Positions 61,707 to 64,000 of a stretch of DNA of 64,000 nucleotides are shown here, piece by piece (the first letter of the stretch is position 1; each line of letters starts with the position of its first letter). Below the pieces are notes generated by a model. That model worked only from the letters and a program-made list of their open reading frames with translations, was not told the DNA's origin and searched no databases. Source of the DNA: Flavobacterium sp. 9AF (lineage in GTDB: Bacteria > Bacteroidota > Bacteroidia > Flavobacteriales > Flavobacteriaceae); NCBI RefSeq assembly GCF_902506265.1, contig NZ_LR733556.1, positions 186,001-250,000 of the forward strand. The letters run 5' to 3'. The translations under genes were made by a program, and so were the position numbers.

Positions 61707-62105
61707 TTAGATGCTAGTTAGATTATTCTTAGCATCTATTTTTTTGTAAATTTCTGATATTCCTTTGGATGACAGAAGTGCATCATCTTCAGATACAGCA
61801 ATTTCATAAGAAACTTTTTTTAAATCATTCTCAATTTTTAAAACATATTTACCAGAAGGAAATTGCTCTAAATTGTAAGTTTTTTTAATTCCTTTTTCTC
61901 CCGTAGCTTTTTCAGAATAAATTTTCTGACCTTCTTGATCATAAATTGTTATTGTAGCCTCTTGAATACTATTTATTGAAAAAGTAATTTGTTTCCCATT
62001 TTTGTTTTTAACATAAAGCAAAAAATCTAAACCATCATTTGCTTGAACCTTCACAGTAGATAAAAATACTACTAATACTAAACTTAATTTTAAAATACTT
62101 CTCAT
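61707..62105 (-). CDS. Small exported protein with a C-terminal beta-sandwich
   Basis: The 132 residues start with a signal peptide (ILKLSLVLVVFLSTVKVQA) and hold a single Ig-like beta domain (GKQITFSINSIQEATITIYD, then GKYVLKIENDLKKVSYEI), resembling a secretion-tail-like fold in Bacteroidota. No enzyme site. Stand-alone. Confidence 0.8.
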   Translation of the reverse strand: MRSILKLSLVLVVFLSTVKVQANDGLDFLLYVKNKNGKQITFSINSIQEATITIYDQEGQKIYSEKATGEKGIKKTYNLEQFPSGKYVLKIENDLKKVSYEIAVSEDDALLSSKGISEIYKKIDAKNNLTSI

Positions 62106-62540
62106 AATTGTAATTTTTAAATTAAAACTTGTTTGTTTGTTGATGTTACAAATTTATATAGCTAACAATTGAAAAATCACAAGAAAATTGACTAATATAT
62201 ATGTTATATTACCTTTTTCGAAAACGTTTTAGTGAATATGGGTTAAAATAACATATATTTAAAATGTAATTTTTCAACAAATTATTTATCACTATAATAA
62301 AAAAACAATTGTTTTTTTTAATTAAATTTATTTTTATGCTTTTTTATCATCGTTTTGGTTCAGAAAAATATTTAATTTTAAAATAATTTTTCCAATGAAG
62401 TGTAAATATGAAAAATTATTTTTCCTCAAAAAGAAAAGGCAGATAACACAATAATAATTAATGTTTTACGAAAACGATATAGGTTAAAAATTCAGTTTTT
62501 ATGTGAAATTTAGCTATTTTTAAAAGTAATTTTATTTCAT
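62106..62540. other. Gene-free AT-rich region before the AraC gene
   Basis: It contains an inverted repeat ATATATGTTAT(A)TTACC...GGGTTAAAATAACATATAT (about 62200-62260) around TTTTTCGAAAACGTTTT (62217-62233), and a second TTTTACGAAAACGAT (62464-62478). These CGAAAACG sites could bind the AraC regulator. No gene or RNA was seen. Confidence 0.5.
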
Positions 62541-63413
62541 ATGAAAAGTTATGCTCCTTCTTTTGAAGTTATTGTTCCTAATTTTGGAAGTTCATTTACC
62601 TATTCACTTTATACAGAAAGTACTAACAATAAATCTGAAATTTGGCATTATCACCCAGAAATTGAACTTGTTTATATAAACGGTGGTTCTGGAAAAAGGC
62701 AAATAGGTAGCCATATATCATATTATACCGATGGAGACTTAATTTTAATCGGCAGTAATTTGCCTCATTGTGGATTTACTAACGAACATACTGGAAATAA
62801 AGTTGAAACTGTAATTCAATTTAAACCTGATTTTTTAGGGTCAAGTTTTTTTGATATAATTGAAATTGAAAAGATAAAGAGTTTGTTGCAACATGCTAAA
62901 GTAGGTATTGCATTTGATAAAGAAACAAAGACTAAAATTGGTATTCAAATAGAAAAAATGCAAATTCAAAAACCGCTTGAAAGGTTATTAATGTTAATTA
63001 ATATCTTAAATGAACTTGCTATTTCAAAAGATAGTATCCTTCTTAATGCTGATGGATTTTCATTAGCGACGCAAATGCAAGACAATGATAAAATAAACAT
63101 TGTATTTAATTTTGTTAAAGATGGTTTTCAAGAGCCTATTGCTTTAGAAAATGTTGCGGACTTAGTGAGTATGACGGTACCTTCTTTTTGTAGATTTTTT
63201 AAAAAAATTACCAATAAAACTTTTACCACTTTTGTCAATGAATATCGATTGGTTCATGCTTGTAAATTGTTAAGTGAAAATCCAATTAGTATTTCTGAAG
63301 TTTGCTTTCAAAGTGGTTTTAATAATTTTAGTCATTTTAATAAACTTTTTAAAGAATATACTGGAAAAAGCGCTTCTCAATATAGAAATGAATTAAAAAA
63401 AGTGATAAAATAA
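62541..63413 (+). CDS. AraC-family transcription regulator
   Basis: The 290 residues have an N-terminal cupin-like sensing domain (EIWHYHPEIELVYINGGSGK) and a C-terminal AraC double helix-turn-helix (LVHACKLLSENPISISEVCF, then QSGFNNFSHFNKLFKEYTGK-S). Such regulators usually control sugar or sugar-acid use. It converges on a solute-symporter gene that continues off the window, so they may serve the same pathway. Confidence 0.93.
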   Translation: MKSYAPSFEVIVPNFGSSFTYSLYTESTNNKSEIWHYHPEIELVYINGGSGKRQIGSHISYYTDGDLILIGSNLPHCGFTNEHTGNKVETVIQFKPDFLGSSFFDIIEIEKIKSLLQHAKVGIAFDKETKTKIGIQIEKMQIQKPLERLLMLINILNELAISKDSILLNADGFSLATQMQDNDKINIVFNFVKDGFQEPIALENVADLVSMTVPSFCRFFKKITNKTFTTFVNEYRLVHACKLLSENPISISEVCFQSGFNNFSHFNKLFKEYTGKSASQYRNELKKVIK

Positions 63414-63424
63414 AAAGAGCCTAT

Positions 63425-64000
63425 TTAAATAAGCTCTTCTGAATCGTTAGGAATCTTTTTTTTATTTATTATCAACTGAGCTAAATAGGAGAGGAATAAA
63501 GTAAGCACTACACCTATAAAATTAAGCCATAAATAGCTTAGTTTATCATCTTCTTCTTGAATATGTATATAAAAATAGTAGATTATAAAAATAATTGTTT
63601 GACTTATACATGCTCCAATAAAAATAGCGTTTCCCTTAATATATTTAATATAAAAACCAACCAAAAAAATTCCTAATACTGTACCATAGAAAATAGATCC
63701 AATAATATTGACTAATTGGATTAAGTTTTCAAATAGAGAGCTAATACAGGCAAATCCTATAGCAACAATCCCCCAAAATAATGTAAAATACTGAGTAGCA
63801 TAAACATAGTGTTTGTCAGATTTATCACCCACATTTCTTTTATAAATATCTATTGCTGTAGTGGCAGCTAAAGAATTTAATCCAGAAGCACTTGATGACA
63901 TTGCTGCACTAAAAATAACAGCAAGTAATAATCCTAATAAACCTTTTGGTAAATAATGAAGAATGAAATACAAAAAAACATAATCCTTATCATTTGTTTC
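63425..64000 (-). CDS. Sodium:solute symporter, partial (runs off right edge)
   Basis: The reverse frame is open to the window edge, so at least 191 C-terminal residues are present and the start is missing. FLYFILHYLPKGLLGLLLAV followed by IFSAAMSSSASGLNSLAATT is the conserved SSS-family helix with the SAAMSSSASGLNS motif, and three to four more membrane helices follow (LFWGIVAIGFACIS, LVNIIGSIFYGTVLGIFLVG, FIGACISQTIIFIIYYF). It imports a sugar, sialic acid or other solute with Na+. Confidence 0.9.
   Translation of the reverse strand, partial: ETNDKDYVFLYFILHYLPKGLLGLLLAVIFSAAMSSSASGLNSLAATTAIDIYKRNVGDKSDKHYVYATQYFTLFWGIVAIGFACISSLFENLIQLVNIIGSIFYGTVLGIFLVGFYIKYIKGNAIFIGACISQTIIFIIYYFYIHIQEEDDKLSYLWLNFIGVVLTLFLSYLAQLIINKKKIPNDSEELI

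Overview
The window is a low-GC bacterial chromosome segment, most likely from the family Flavobacteriaceae (Bacteroidota). Supporting signs are -7 promoter boxes of the TAnnTTTG type (before hsdR, rnpB and the proline dehydrogenase gene), weak or absent Shine-Dalgarno signals, a SusC-like TonB receptor, and families typical of this group (DUF3822, DUF2911, DUF4126, a TPR/LuxR membrane regulator). No tRNA, rRNA operon or CRISPR array was seen; the one structural RNA is RNase P RNA (rnpB) at about 37.6 kb.

Layout. 1-8.4 kb: a leftward defence island with hsdR, a GIY-YIG gene, a repeat-filled gap, hsdM, hsdS, an AbiV-like HEPN gene, a leftover copy of the hsdS 3' end, and a HARE-HTH-like gene cut by the window edge. 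8.4-16.2 kb: accessory genes (conserved hypothetical, small DNA-binding-like protein, lipoprotein, secreted trypsin-like protease with a 933-aa exported partner) separated by tandem and low-complexity repeats. 16.2-21.9 kb: a TPR/LuxR regulator, TonB receptor and beta-propeller phytase, probably a phosphate or inositol-phosphate scavenging unit. 22.3-29.1 kb: seven unrelated genes, all leftward, each followed by a spacer with integron attC-like inverted core sites; this looks like a cassette array without an integrase. It carries an aminoglycoside-phosphotransferase-like kinase, a serine beta-lactamase-like lipoprotein, a cassette-borne lgt, a frameshifted gene and a decayed IS1182-type transposase. 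29.4-37.1 kb: a five-gene rightward operon with a tyrosinase-type copper enzyme, a LodA-like quinoprotein (its candidate CTQ residues Cys540 and Trp605 keep the 65-residue spacing of LodA), a small unknown protein, a LodB-like flavoprotein and a mono-heme lipoprotein. This is the strongest candidate for a little-described system.

37.2-64 kb is mostly ordinary housekeeping: rnpB, rsmD, a RecD/Pif1-like helicase, kdsB, an ABC transporter, an XRE regulator facing an M14 peptidase across a cluster of palindromic operators, Lrp, DinB, polyamine genes (speA and a deoxyhypusine-synthase-like gene), aroB, proline dehydrogenase, an ECF sigma/membrane protein/Spy-like trio, photolyase with SDR and SRPBCC neighbours, DUF2911, an AraC regulator and a sodium:solute symporter cut by the right edge.

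How the parts fit: the left island protects against phage; the secreted protease, phytase, TonB and lipoprotein genes suit a polymer- and phosphate-scavenging environmental flavobacterium; the cassette array and repeats mark the 4.4-29 kb stretch as plastic; the right half is stable core genome.
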